The notes beneath the pieces are model-generated. The model did not search any database. It saw only the letters and a program-made list of their open reading frames with translations, and was not told where the DNA came from. A program made the translations under genes and the position numbers. Below, piece after piece: positions 51,301-61,570 of a DNA stretch of 64,000 nt; the first letter of the stretch is position 1; every line of letters begins with the position of its first letter. Origin of the DNA: Pempheris klunzingeri. Its lineage: Eukaryota > Chordata > Actinopteri > Acropomatiformes > Pempheridae. The DNA lies in NCBI RefSeq assembly GCF_042242105.1, contig NC_092018.1:27212167-27276166 (forward strand), given 5' to 3'.

Positions 51301-54300
51301 CATGGACCAACAGCCTTTGAAAACTGGTCCTTTACAGGGTGCATGACACCCAAAGGATAACACAGTATAATGTATCTTCAGTCAAGTAGAGAGAGAGTTA
51401 CTTTGCCTCCATTATATTCATCTGCGGAGGTCTTTTTACACCCGGCCACACAGAATACATTTATCCCCAACACCTTCATTAAGCTACTCTATAAACAATA
51501 AACTATAGAATTTCCCATTTAGTAATCCTTTCTTTCTTTATTTAGATCTCCATTAGCTGCCACTAAGGTAGCAGCAACTCAGCCTATGGTCCACACACAC
51601 AGAAAACATGTAAAACAGGACATATAACGCAGTAATAACTAATTCATGCCACACCAGAACACAGGTTGCTGCGGGAGTCACTTCTGATTATTGAAGGTGA
51701 GAGAACAGGCCACCAAAGTTCAAAAGGAGGACGCTGAGCAAGCAGGAAGCCACCACCACCCAACCAACAACGCTTTTAAACGTGTGTTCAGACTGCAGGA
51801 TACAGTTATCATTTTATCTGAGTGTAGCTCTCCGCCTTGGGGCTGCGTTCACTAGTCAAAAAGCAAGCAAAAATCATGAGCACATGTCGTCTTGTTAAAG
51901 CACTGTGATCATAACACTGTGGCAACACACTTTCTTTCCCCATTGATATCAAATGCATCCGATTCACATTCATGAAAAATGAACACCATCAGACAGCACA
52001 TATGCTGAAAATGGAACGGTGTTTACAGCTGTGAGTCAGATGACAGTGCTTTCATCACATCTGAGGAAGGGCACAACAGTAGTGACTCTTATTTCAAGTA
52101 TAACAAATGGATAAGTGACTATGGGCAATTAGTATTACTTGCACTGGTTGTGAAGCGTGTTGACAAATGGCTCTGGGCTAGAGAGCTATTAATCAATTGC
52201 TCCTGTCTGTACACGGTGTTCTCCATGAGCACTAATGTAGTTGGGATGGACATCATCTTGCAATGTCCAATTTAAAGTCCAGGCTGAGATGATGCTTGGA
52301 CTAACAGTGCATATCTACTGAGCTCAGCGGAGAAGGGAAAAGGCTGGGATGAGTGGAGTTCTGCTACAAACTCTCTACTACCACATGTATGCACCCAACA
52401 TAGCACAGAGTACATGTATGCTCTGATTGGTGCTGCTCAGGTTGGGGGTGTGTGAATGTATTCCCTATTGGGCTCCCAATGGTGGCTCCACTACAATGGA
52501 CCACACAGTGTATAGACGAATAGCGGGGGTGAGGAGAGGAGGAATCAGTAAAACAATTAGTATCTACTTTCAGTGCTGACTTGCAGCTTTAATTTAAGCA
52601 ATAGTGGGTGAACCGTGCTGGAATTACAACCATTTTTATACCCCACATTTCCTGGTACCAAAAGTAATGGAGAAAATTTGCATAATATAACATAAAGTAG
52701 TCATATTAAATACTTGGTGGCAAATGATTCACTGAAGTCTGGAACCCACAGACATCACCAGCAGAAAGTTTGACTTGTTAAAGCAGGAAAAGCAAACGTG
52801 AAATTAATTATGGCTGGATTCCGGTTAGGTGAGCCAGTTCCGGGGCACTGGTATCGTGCATGCTCACGTTTTACTGGGACACTTACATGGAAAGTTATGT
52901 GTCATTATGTGGAAGTCCAATCAGTGTTGATGGTGAATGTAGTCAACTGACGCAACAAATATCTCAGTGCGTGAAAGCGGAGTTCTTATGTTCTTAATGT
53001 GTTGTTCTTCCAGGTCCATCGTCATTTGACACAGTTGGTTGACCAGGAAAAACTACAACCTGTGTCAACTTGGATTTCTGATTGGGGTTAGTCAGCGAGC
53101 ATAAGATAAGATAAGATCAACTTTATTGAAAATAAAATAAAAAAATTGTTCTCTGCTTGTATTGCAGCTTACTGGGTATGTTTCCAGAGAAAATAGCATC
53201 CCAAAATGAGTGCAGGGGATGTTAAGGACGAGCATACATTTCAGAGTTGTGGAGTGCTGACTCTGATATTCAGCAGTATTAATTCATGCCAGAGTGTACG
53301 GCCAAATAAACAAAGCAGAGAGACTGCAACTGCATTAGCCGTGTAAGAGGATATGGCTGGTGGGGACCATCCAGAACCTGAGCTGCCAAAGAGCAAACAG
53401 TAACTGGTGGTGCCTTTGCTCAGATCGGCCTCTGATGCCAATGGAAACTGAGTCAGTCATTCTTGTAAATGCTGCATGTTCGTCCAAACACAGCTGTGAG
53501 TAAGACATGTAGATGACGGCAGGGCCTCTCTTTTACCGGCGCCGCCTCAGACCAGTGACCTTGAACGTCCATAAAGACGCGAGTATAGAATTGTAATGTT
53601 TATTTTACACTGTTAGTGTTTTTTTTAGCTGTAAGCGTACTTTTCAGTGTTAGTTGTTCTTTTCTGTGCGTTTACATGACGTGATTCAAAGCCAACATTA
53701 GCCGCTTATGTGAAAGTACAGTTTGCATTCTGGTCTCTATTTTCTGCAGTTTATACCTTTGTACACCAATTTCTTGTTGAGTTCTGGCAGTCATTCATAT
53801 GCTGGACAGTTTGAATGCTTATTCAGTGTTTGCTAATTGCTAGCTGCCAGCTTATATTACACGGCCTTTATCAGCCTTTAACTCTGTAAGCTAGCGGTCA
53901 TCAGCTTCGATGCCCATCTCTACCTTATGTTTGTCTAAGCAATATGTTCCTTTACTAATCAGCCCGATTTGCTGCAATGAATTTCAGGGTTTCTAGTTTC
54001 TTGGGAGTCTTGTTTTTGTTGTTTTAGGCCCGTCTGTCACTGACGCTACCCGCTGATGCTGAGAGAGCAGAGTAGAGAGGATTTGGGAGAAGCTGGCAAG
54101 CAATGCATAGTGTACATGTAGCATCAATACTGATTGGACAGCCACATAAAAGGTGGCAAACTTTCCCTTGAAAGGAAATGATCCATCATTTCCGTTAACA
54201 CCTGTGCTTTTCCTGGTATGACAAGCCAGAATGTGTGAAAAGCATCTATTGGATTCAGATCCGCTGATCGACTTGGCCTTTAAGAGCGTTCCACTGTTTG

Positions 54301-57300
54301 GTCGGTTTGACAGTACGTTGTGGGTCCTGCTGCAGTGATGAAGAGCTGTTCATTTAGGTTTGAGGCACTGGGTTGAACCTGTCACATCATCAATAAACAC
54401 TGGTGACCCAGGGCCATTGGAAGCCATACTTGCCCACGCGTCACAGCACCTCCGTCGCGTTTTACTGATGATGTGGAATGCTTCAGATCAGATTCTGGTA
54501 CCGGTTCATTTCTTCTTGGTTTCACTTGAAGCTTATCAATGCTCTGCACCTTGTGGTGAAGCCTCAGTATTTGCTCCCGTGTAGTCTTCTCTTTATGGTA
54601 GACAATCATGGAAAGGATCTTGCGATCATCCACGACTTTTGTCTTCCATATATGGCCTGTGTGTTGGCAAACTCATCAGTGCGTTCTTTTTCTCTCTGAG
54701 TGTACTAAACTGTTGATTTTGGCAATTCCTAATGTTCCTGTTATGTCTCTGATGGATTTTTTTTGTTGCAGCGAAAGCTTAAAATACAAATGCCACACTA
54801 AAGACTACTTGCCACACTAATGACGAAGGAATAGCCCACATCTGTCCATGAAGAAGCGTTTGAGTCAATTGTTCAATTCCTTTTGCTTACTTGAAAAGGA
54901 GGGGGCAACATATTAAACCCCAAAAACGCTTCCTTCAATTTGGATGTGAATATCCTCAAATTAAAGCTGAGAGTCCACACTTTCAGCCCATATTCATTAT
55001 ACAACTGTAACTTGAATATTTTTCGGTAAACAGCTAGAACTCTCTAGTTTTATTGCCACCAACAGTCTATCCAACCCCTGTCCCACAAAGGTTGCGTGGA
55101 TGTAAACTATCTCTGCTTTAGTTTGACACATAATTGTCACTTAAGTGTCAGTTAACTAGATGATTTGACCAGACTGACTCAAATTACAGTGTACCCAAGG
55201 TACAAAAGAATACTTTGATTAATTTCAAAATTTCCAATTCAGTCCAGCTTTGAAAGGGTCAGTACACCACCCTATTTGCATACTTAGGATGATCAGCAGA
55301 CCTCCCTCAGAATAGTTTTCATTGGTAAATATTTTCACTGAGGGCACAAAAAGAAATACCTAACAAACTTGGAAACAGTCCACTGTAAGGTCTGTGGATT
55401 ATCTAGTCCCACATTTGACAATAGCGTTAATGACAACAGTACCTGAGCTCCTCAAGAATTCAGTCCAGCAAAATGTCTTAGTCGCTTCCGTCTGGATACC
55501 TTTAAAGCAGACACAGACAAATGAAAGGCTCAGTGTTCTTGGTAAAGCTTTTTTTTAAAAAAACATTTAAGGTAACATCCATTATGCAAAAACTTAGCAA
55601 TGTGGTTTCTAGTTAAATAGACACAGTTGAATAAATTCAGAATTGCTTTTCTGATCTTGAACTCTATTGGCTATCTGACACAGTCAAAATTAAAACATCA
55701 ATCACCTTTGATGCTTTTGACAACATGATTTCATATTATTAATTCAACCTATACATAAAATAGATGTCATGCATTTTAAAAACATTATTTGGTGTGGTGC
55801 ATGTAAAAAGCACACCATGTGATCATTATCTGGTGACAAGTGTAAAAAAAAAAGCTTTCACTGGTCCGGGCTGAGCCGTGCAGCTGGCCAAGGGCTCTCC
55901 TCTAATCTATGAACGGACACTATTTGCCAAACAAGGCTACTGGTGGGAAGCAACATGGAAGAGTGATTTGGGCTGTCCTATATGGCACAGTGGCCAATGG
56001 CAAGAGCAAACACAACTCTGTACTGCAGACAGCATGATAATGGAGGGAAAAAAAATGTCAAAGCTGATAAATGCAACACTTCAATGGCGAGTCAGGGATG
56101 CACTGCATCAGGCGAGGGTATGCAGCCTGCAGAGCTTACCTTGGGGCTGGACACAGATTTTACTGCTCTGGGACAGCTTCAGTGAAAAAAGACAAACAGG
56201 AGAATTCAGGTTAAAACAACAACCAAAAAATGAATACAGAAGTGTTTCAAAGTAATAGTAGTGGTAATAATAATAATATTATAATAGCAGTAATTATTGG
56301 TCGTGTTTGTTTATACAAATTACATTTAATTATTACAGTGCTTCTTTCTCTTTTTCTCAGGCAATGGAAAAAGCTAATTAACGCTCTTTGTGCCGAACAT
56401 ATGTAATTAAAATCAAAACTTTAAAAGAGAGTGAGGAAAGCAGTTGCTAAGATAATGGGGCTGCTACAAAATAAATCAGAGGATGGAGGGGAAATTGACT
56501 GGGTGTTATCACACCAGATCCATCCCCTATGTGTGTTTCCTGTCACAATAAAAAGCGTGGCGATGCGTCTCAGTGCCTGTCCTGTCTGCCTGCTGTCAGC
56601 ACTAAATGGCAGAGATAAAGCATGCCACTCGCCTCAATCTGCAGCCCACGGCTGGAATCTAATCTGAAAATAAAACACAGTAATATTGTTTTAATGCCAA
56701 ACTATTACGGGGCAAGACAGGATATTGTGTTTGTATAGTAAAAGCTCTTCTGTTCCATTTATTGAAGCTGTCAGGCTCCTGCTGTCTGTTGATGTGCCAT
56801 AAAATGCAAACAAAAACCTTTTGGTTGGGGGTGGGGGGATACCATAGCACGCAGTCTACTGTACTGACGAACCAGCAATTAGGCACAGAAATTGACTGGG
56901 GAAACACAAAGGAGTGAGACTGGTTGCAAACATATGTCACCATATGTTGGACGCAACATTAGACACACATGCTTGTTAGATATAAACTACTTGGTCTATT
57001 GAAGTTGGTCTATTAAAAGACAAAAGAGTAAAATCATACCAAAAATAACTCTGCCTCCTCTTTCAGTTTATCTGTAAATGCAACCGCAAACCTGATAAAA
57101 AAAGGAGAAAAAAAAAAAGACACTTCATTGTGAAAGCCGTTTCATAAGAATTTTCATGGCTGACAGGAAGTTTTAGTCTTTTACAAGCAATGACAACAAT
57201 TCTGACAACAATAGAGGAAAAAGCAGCGGTAACAAAAGTAAAAACACAGAAGTCTTCGGGCTGACACCGAGTACGTGAGAGCTTGTGGTTTGAAGGCAAA

Positions 57301-60026
57301 GGCAAAGGATTTAAGCATGAATACACCAAGAATACAAAGAGGCAGACAAAGGGAATGTGGAGCAAAAAACAGTGGGGAGATATTAATTTGCTCGTGTGAG
57401 CGTGCATTATTAAATGGGCCGATGGGCTCAGAGTGGTGACTGAATTTCATGATCAAGGTTTGTGTGAGAAGGCGCTAGCAGCGGGAGGTGCTTGGATTCA
57501 GATGTTTGAAGTCATGAGACCTGGATCTCCCCAGTTTTCCCAGAAGGCAATTATCCCCTTAGATTTACTAGGTGGACGTCCCACCATCTATTTCCGTCAT
57601 AATGGGAATAGAGATGTCACGGTCTGAGGTGAGGCCACAGGGCAGGATATTGATATGCCTGTGAATACATTAACTTTTCAGTGTAAAACGAAGGGATAAG
57701 AAAATATACACACACACAATCTGCAATGCTGGGGTTGGCTTGCGTGTGCTCAGCCTCATTCATTCATGCCAGTACTTCCCCGTAGGGATCCAGTCCTTTA
57801 TCCTCATAGATAACTGAGACCCTAGTCAATATGATCCAAATGCTTTGTGTAAGGGAATTTTCTGTTTTAATTATGGCTTTTCCAATATGGTGATGTACTT
57901 CTCATTACACATGAAGTGTCTTATAATTTAATGATGTGCAATGAACTCAGACTTTTCTCAGTATTTCTAGATGTGTCTTGTATACAGCATTACAATGTTA
58001 AGGTTATTGTGAAACTGAATGTAAAGAAAGCTTATTATAACTCAGTATAGCCTGTGATTGTGTGATATTAAAAATGGACCTCCAGCTAACAATGGCATAG
58101 CACTGTGAAAAAAAGAGTTTCAAAACGAGAAGCCAGAGCTGGTCAAACCAAGAAAAAGAGAAGAACAATGTGTGCTAAGGCCAGGAAGTGTCTTTACCAT
58201 ATTTAGAGCCACAGCTTTCACTTCCTGGTCACAATTCAAGACCCTATGGAAGCCCTGAGAGTCAAGTGAGAGCAAAGGAAAATCTGGCGATCCATTTTCC
58301 TAGGTCTGATCTAAATTGTTTTCTCTCATGCACTTAAAAACTAAATCACATTTTTTAATTTTTTTCCACATTGGTGCCCCCTGCCATTTGCCCCATACAA
58401 TATCTGGTTTATCTCAGCCTGTAACTGTGACCAACTTTACAGTAAACTATAGTTATCGAAGCAGTCATCTTGGCCTCGGTTGTAGCTGTTAGTTATCCTA
58501 AAGGAAGATATGACAGTAATGTTACATTACTGCTAACACACAATATATGTACATTGTGTTTGGAGTGCACAGAGAAATTAAAACTCACTGGAAGAAAACT
58601 TTTTAAACACTTTTTTACAAAAAAAACATTACAAAACAATTCACCTGCCAAACCTTTTTTCCCCACCTTTTCTTAAGTAATAAACATGGGAGAAAAAACA
58701 CTTAGAAAAATGGATCACCAGGTTTTTTTTTCCCTCTCACTTGCCTCTCAGGGCTTCCGTAGTTTGTGACATCTACATTAAAACCTCTATAAAGGGAAGC
58801 AAGCAAAACATATTGCAATACATTACTAAAATATTTTTCTCCCAATGATCAATGTAGAGCCTGTTGACTGTGCTGTCAAATTCAAATTGCGCTCGCTAAC
58901 GTGTACAATCAGATCCAAAAGACAGAGTTACTTTGTCACAGTAGGACAACCACAGGTGTAACTAATAATGCACGCAATTATGGGTTTGTTCATTCCATTT
59001 AAATGTCCCGTAAAAGCCATGCCGGTGAACAAGCATGCACAATAACAGGGCCCTTGAACTGGTAAACCTAAATGGAATGCATCCATAATTAATGTTATTA
59101 GTTGCACCAGTGGTTTTCCTGTTATGAGAAGTCTAATTAATAGCAGTTATTAGCATTTTATTGGCGTATGTGTCTTCATCATGTATAATTATTATAAAAA
59201 TGTTTGACTGTGTAGCTCAAGAACACAACAAACATTTTTGAAAAGGCGTAGTGTCGGTAGAAGAAAATGTACTAAATGCAGAGCTGTTTGGAATTAAATG
59301 GGTTAAAATAGCAGTATTGAGCAACATCACCTGGCTTTCAGTAGCACCTGCTCCATAACCACACGCTTCTGCTCAACTTTCACATCTTCATTTATGTCTG
59401 TTCCGCCAAAGATAACGCCAAAGGGTACTTGGATGTCTGGTGTAAGACATAAAACAGAAAGGTCCTGACATTTGTGGCACAGGTAGCATCACACTTGCAG
59501 GTCTACTCTTGTGTCGACAAACACAAGGCTGACTGAGGCTATGGAGAGAAGTAAACAGATCACAGGACAGCAGGGAGGTTTACCTAAGAGGAGTCTGCCT
59601 GCTCTGAACAGATGGATAGCCAGTGCACCCTCGAATGGAGGATTTCGAGACACAAGCCTCGCCACTTCAGCAGGAGACTGAAATTCTGCTGCATCTCTGA
59701 GCTCACAGGTGTGACCTGCTGATTCAATGTGGGACCTAAAATAAAAGACACACAACATACTATGTTGGTCTACACTGCCTCCTCCATGGAGCTTTAACTT
59801 CCTGGATGATTTATTGTAGCCACTGCACAGTAAAGTCTAAAAACAGCTTTAATTTGAGTTAGCTCTGGCTGACAGGTGACGTAATGCACCCTCACTTAGT
59901 CAACACTAATTAGCACCAGCAGCAGAAGCTAGCCACACTTAGCAAACATGTCAATTACCTTATTCTCTCAGCTGTAGTGTGGTTCCCAGTTTGGGGGCTG
60001 AGACAGGCAAGAAAGAGTAATTTCAT
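42220..60026 (-). CDS. glt1d1: Glycosyltransferase 1 domain-containing protein 1, complete 12-exon coding region
   Basis: Seen: - strand exons 60026-59959, 59735-59584, 59436-59331, 57091-57040, 56176-56140, 55499-55443, 48579-48481, 47679-47630, 45416-45373, 44876-44756, 44147-44049 and 42366-42220 join in frame to 343 codons plus TGA. Human GLT1D1 is 346 residues. The N-terminal Rossmann-type strand is [28 protein letters not shown] lies at residues 79-91, VLVIIGPK at 200-207, and the GT4 signature [20 protein letters not shown] carries the EX7E pair E254 and E262. An in-frame TAG 27 bases upstream supports the chosen ATG. Family knowledge: GT4 enzymes (glycogen-synthase/GPGTF fold, retaining) use nucleotide-sugar donors. 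The physiological substrate of GLT1D1 is not established, so no acceptor is proposed. Confidence 0.96.
42367..44048 (-). other. glt1d1: glt1d1 intron 11
   Basis: A 1.7 kb phase 0 intron; no recognisable element. Short frames only. Confidence 0.8.
44049..44147 (-). CDS. glt1d1: glt1d1 coding exon 11
   Basis: Phase 0/0 exon encoding [20 protein letters not shown] and [13 protein letters not shown]: the GT4 segment after the EX7E motif that lines the donor-sugar pocket in the family. Acceptor GACAG, donor CAG|GTATAT. Confidence 0.96.
44756..44876 (-). CDS. glt1d1: glt1d1 coding exon 10: GT4 catalytic segment
   Basis: Encodes [40 protein letters not shown]. The exon ends exactly on E262, the second glutamate of the EX7E pair (first is E254). 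Acceptor TCTGCAG, donor GAG|GTAAAC. The open frame continues upstream into the intron but is not coding there. Confidence 0.96.
45373..45416 (-). CDS. glt1d1: glt1d1 coding exon 9 (44 bases)
   Basis: Encodes [14 protein letters not shown] plus two bases, matching mammalian EVDPVFTREVKAxVKR. Acceptor CTCTTAG, donor AAAG|GTAAGC. Confidence 0.94.
45417..47629 (-). other. glt1d1: glt1d1 intron 8
   Basis: A 2.2 kb phase 0 intron; AT-rich, with a stretch of AAT-type low-complexity sequence at about 46495-46535. No gene or intact transposon seen. The shorter introns 9 (44877-45372), 10 (44148-44755) and 7 (47680-48480) likewise show nothing recognisable beyond a short (AT)n at 45120-45134 and a small AAGATACATCT tandem at about 48014-48045. 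Confidence 0.75.
47630..47679 (-). CDS. glt1d1: glt1d1 coding exon 8 (50 bases)
   Basis: Encodes [17 protein letters not shown], the beta strand and loop beginning the C-terminal Rossmann domain. Acceptor TTTCAG, donor AAAG|GTAAGT. Confidence 0.95.
48481..48579 (-). CDS. glt1d1: glt1d1 coding exon 7
   Basis: Encodes [20 protein letters not shown] and [12 protein letters not shown]; the CGLR(Q/R)VKDPLYLV block is diagnostic. Acceptor CTCCAG, donor TCAG|GTATAC. Confidence 0.96.
49158..49500 (+). repeat. Dispersed fish repeat, copy 4
   Basis: Contains CGTGTTGATGTTTAGGAGG, AATCCAATAGTTGTCAAGAC, GACCACAAATGTCGACCTCA, GTCATTAGGATTCATCATCT and ACCATGAATGTCTGGACCAA, shared with copies 1-3. It lies in glt1d1 intron 6, antisense to the gene. 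Confidence 0.7.
51537..51660 (+). repeat. Fragment of fish repeat (ATTAGCTGCC.. type)
   Basis: Begins TTTATTTAGATCTCCATTAG, continues CTGCCACTAAGGTAGCAGCA and GGTCCACACACACAGAAAAC, a familiar 3'-end-like fragment of a fish retroelement. Truncated. Confidence 0.55.
52610..55060 (-). mobile_element. Decayed, interrupted Tc1/mariner-like DNA transposon
   Basis: Two segments match, in order, the complement of the common fish Tc1-like elements. 52610-52775 is a transposon end plus the TCTGGAACCCACAGACATCA block. 54205-55060 carries TCTATTGGATTCAGATCCGC, CACATCATCAATAAACACTG, GTAGTCTTCTCTTTATGGTA and CTTGCGATCATCCACGAC, and ends in ATTAAAGCTGAGAGTCCACA near the opposite end. The transposase frame, on the - strand, is broken by stops and frameshifts and is not functional. 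About 1.4 kb of unrelated DNA separates the segments where roughly 0.1-0.2 kb is expected. Confidence 0.75.
53103..53140 (+). repeat. (AAGAT)n-led fish repeat end
   Basis: AAGATAAGATAAGATCAACT followed by TTATTGAAAAT is the typical end of an abundant fish element. It lies inside the DNA that interrupts the Tc1-like element. Confidence 0.55.
55443..55499 (-). CDS. glt1d1: glt1d1 coding exon 6 (57 bases)
   Basis: Encodes (G)[18 protein letters not shown], aligning with mammalian GIATTPNAAFNWNTFLQRS. Acceptor TTTAAAG (weak, purine-containing), donor CTCAG|GTACTG. Phases 1/1 fit both neighbours. Confidence 0.88.
55500..56139 (-). other. glt1d1: glt1d1 intron 5
   Basis: A 640-base phase 1 intron. 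A 125-codon + strand open frame overlaps it and exon 5 but has no family similarity. Intron 4 (56177-57039) is similar: no element recognised. Confidence 0.75.
56140..56176 (-). CDS. glt1d1: glt1d1 coding exon 5 (37-base micro-exon)
   Basis: Encodes [12 protein letters not shown] plus one base, aligning with mammalian AKGKVYVQSQG. Acceptor ACTGAAG, donor CAAG|GTAAGC. Both phases (0 in, 1 out) agree with neighbouring exons, and the spacing in residues equals the human protein. Confidence 0.9.
57040..57091 (-). CDS. glt1d1: glt1d1 coding exon 4 (52 bases)
   Basis: Encodes [17 protein letters not shown], matching mammalian FAVAFTESMKEMAQ. Acceptor TTATCAG, donor TTTTG|GTATGA. Found by homology; it is too short to stand out as an open frame. 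Confidence 0.93.
57092..59330 (-). other. glt1d1: glt1d1 intron 3
   Basis: A 2.2 kb phase 2 intron. Its main feature is a long imperfect palindrome at 58939-59125; the rest is AT-rich. Confidence 0.8.
58939..59125. mobile_element. Palindromic MITE-like element (long imperfect inverted repeat)
   Basis: The arm at 58939-59003 (CACAGGTGTAACTAATAATG ... AATTATGGGTTTGTTCATTC) is the imperfect reverse complement of the arm at 59061-59125 (GGAATGCATCCATAATTAAT ... GTTATTAGTTGCACCAGTGG), with a spacer of about 57 bases. No open frame. It could be a foldback/MITE transposon or half-palindrome remnant. It would form a hairpin in glt1d1 pre-mRNA. Confidence 0.65.
59331..59436 (-). CDS. glt1d1: glt1d1 coding exon 3
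   Basis: Encodes [17 protein letters not shown] and [11 protein letters not shown]. The FGGTD(V/I)NED motif is diagnostic for GLT1D1. Acceptor CACCAG, donor CCAG|GTGATG. Confidence 0.96.
59584..59735 (-). CDS. glt1d1: glt1d1 coding exon 2
   Basis: Encodes [18 protein letters not shown], then [20 protein letters not shown] and AGRLLL, aligning with the AALALHLYRGGRLL region of the mammalian protein. Acceptor TTTTAG, donor TTAG|GTAAAC. Confidence 0.95.
59959..60026 (-). CDS. glt1d1: glt1d1 coding exon 1
   Basis: Encodes [20 protein letters not shown] and RIR, matching the vertebrate N-terminus (hydrophobic strand followed by a glycine-containing loop and TAxRIR). The ATG is the complement of 60024-60026; donor AG|GTAATT. 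The hydrophobic start may be read as a signal peptide but also fits the first beta strand of a GT4 fold. Confidence 0.93.
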
Positions 60027-60991
60027 GTCCTCACAGAAGCCTGGACTGCCGAGCTAGCCGGTTAGCACGTACACATTTAGCGATAAGCCGATGCTACCGT
60101 TATAAGGCAGCAAGCTGAGCCTCTGTGCGCTGTTTCTGGAGGCTCGCTAAACTCAAGCCCTATCACATTTCCTGAACCCATGCCAACAAGTTACACAAAC
60201 AGGAAAGCCCAGGGCGAGCACCGCGGTGACAGCTCGTTATTTAGCAACACACCCACGCGACACATGTTTACGAGTCCGTCTCCTAAACGGTCCCCCGGAA
60301 ACACGTGACGGGAACGCATACTGTACGAGCGCACATTAATAATTTGTTTCGTGGTGGTAATTTTACAAAGATCACAAAAACATCGACTCCGTCTCCTGAC
60401 AAGTTTTCTAACGCCAGAATCAGCCGTAACAAAAAAGTTTTGAAATAAATGTGCTCCGACACCTGCGCAAAGGGAACTGATCTCCACGGACATGGACAGT
60501 GTGGTGTCGCCCTGCTATAAGAGGCCCGTCGGACACTTCTCACTTGTAGATCGTATTTAGTGCAACGCAAGCGTGACGGTTTGTTGACTGAGCTATGTGT
60601 CACGCGGTAGTACTGTGACACTGTTTTTTTTTTTTTTGTTGACTTCCAGTTCTCCTTTGACAAAGTATTGATTTAAGACCAGACGAAGTAAACATCTGAG
60701 CTGAACTAGGTTAATGGAGATAACTGAGCACCGCTGCGACGTGTCTCAGTAATTAAAGGTAATGTGAAAACAAAAACTGTTACCAAGCTATGGGTATGCT
60801 AAAGCTAGCTTGTGATATTTGCACTGTGTTGAGTGTGTCACAAGGGAAGGGGCTCTGCTGTGAGTTGTGTAGCTGTTTTCTCTGCGTCAACAGGGATGAC
60901 AACCCGTTGAACCTCCTCCTTCTCCTTCTTGTGTGTGCAGGCTTGAACTCTCACTACCCCCCCAGAGGAAGCTAAGCCACTAAGTTGGAGA
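60027..60991. promoter_or_regulatory. Head-to-head (bidirectional) promoter interval of glt1d1 and slc15a4
   Basis: 965 bases separate the two start codons, which face away from each other. The part at about 60000-60600 is CpG-rich compared with the introns. Visible sites: CACGTGAC at 60302-60309 (E-box/CLEAR-like), TATAAG at 60516-60521 on the + strand, and a splice-acceptor-like pyrimidine tract ending in CAG at 60940. The last suggests that the slc15a4 5' leader is spliced (possible donor AAAG|GTAATG at 60758/60759). The same head-to-head arrangement exists in human. Exact start sites are unknown. Confidence 0.65.
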
Positions 60992-61570
60992 ATGGCTAAC
61001 AACACGGCTGACAATGAGAGCACCCCTCTTTTGGACTCAGGCTCTGAGAGCAGACCTCCACCACCATCAGTCTTCCAGGGAAGGAGACTGGCATGTGCAG
61101 CCATCCTGCTGGCAGAGTCTCTGGAAAGGATTGCTTTCTACGGCATCACATCCAATCTTGTCCTTTTTCTCAACAGTAGTCCCTTCTATTGGGAGGGCAC
61201 TCAGGCGAGCCAGGCACCTCTGATGTTCATGGGGGTCACCTACCTGATTTCACCATTTGGTGGCTGGTTGGCCGATGCATACCTCGGGAAATTCTGGACT
61301 ATTGCTTCGAGTTTGATCCTGTATTTTCTCGGCATGCTGTTTTTCCCTTTCATTTCAAACGATGACACCAGGATACACCTATGTGGAGAAGAGATAGCGT
61401 TCCCCGTGCAGCCTGCCGAGTGTCTGAGCACAAACAGTACCCCTCCAAGCAATGTAACCTGCCCCATTCGCACCCCATATTGTGGCCCAGTTATCTATAG
61501 TGGACTCTTTTTAATTGCATTAGGTGTGGGTACTGTGAAGTCCAACATCACTCCCTTTGGGGCAGATCAG
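60992..61570 (+). CDS. slc15a4: slc15a4 coding exon 1
   Basis: 193 codons, phase 0 end, donor CAG|GTAGAG. It covers the cytosolic N-terminus and the first four membrane segments (about 32-60, 75-98, 101-121, 163-186). The open frame runs on to 61681 but the following exon shows that translation leaves it at 61570. Confidence 0.96.

Larger units (their letters stand above)
48580..55442 (-). other. glt1d1: glt1d1 intron 6, transposon-rich
   Basis: At 6.9 kb this is the largest intron of the gene. It contains dispersed repeat pieces at 49158-49500 and 51537-51660 and an interrupted Tc1-like element between about 52610 and 55060. Confidence 0.8.

Noticed and set aside
54382..54633. 83-codon - strand frame as a gene
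   Set aside because: It is a remnant of a broken Tc1-like transposase region, not an intact gene.
56640..56672. Possible glt1d1 exon (frame reading RFQPWAAD on the - strand)
   Set aside because: No donor in frame and a stop follows; exon 5 at 56140-56176 fits in both sequence and phase.
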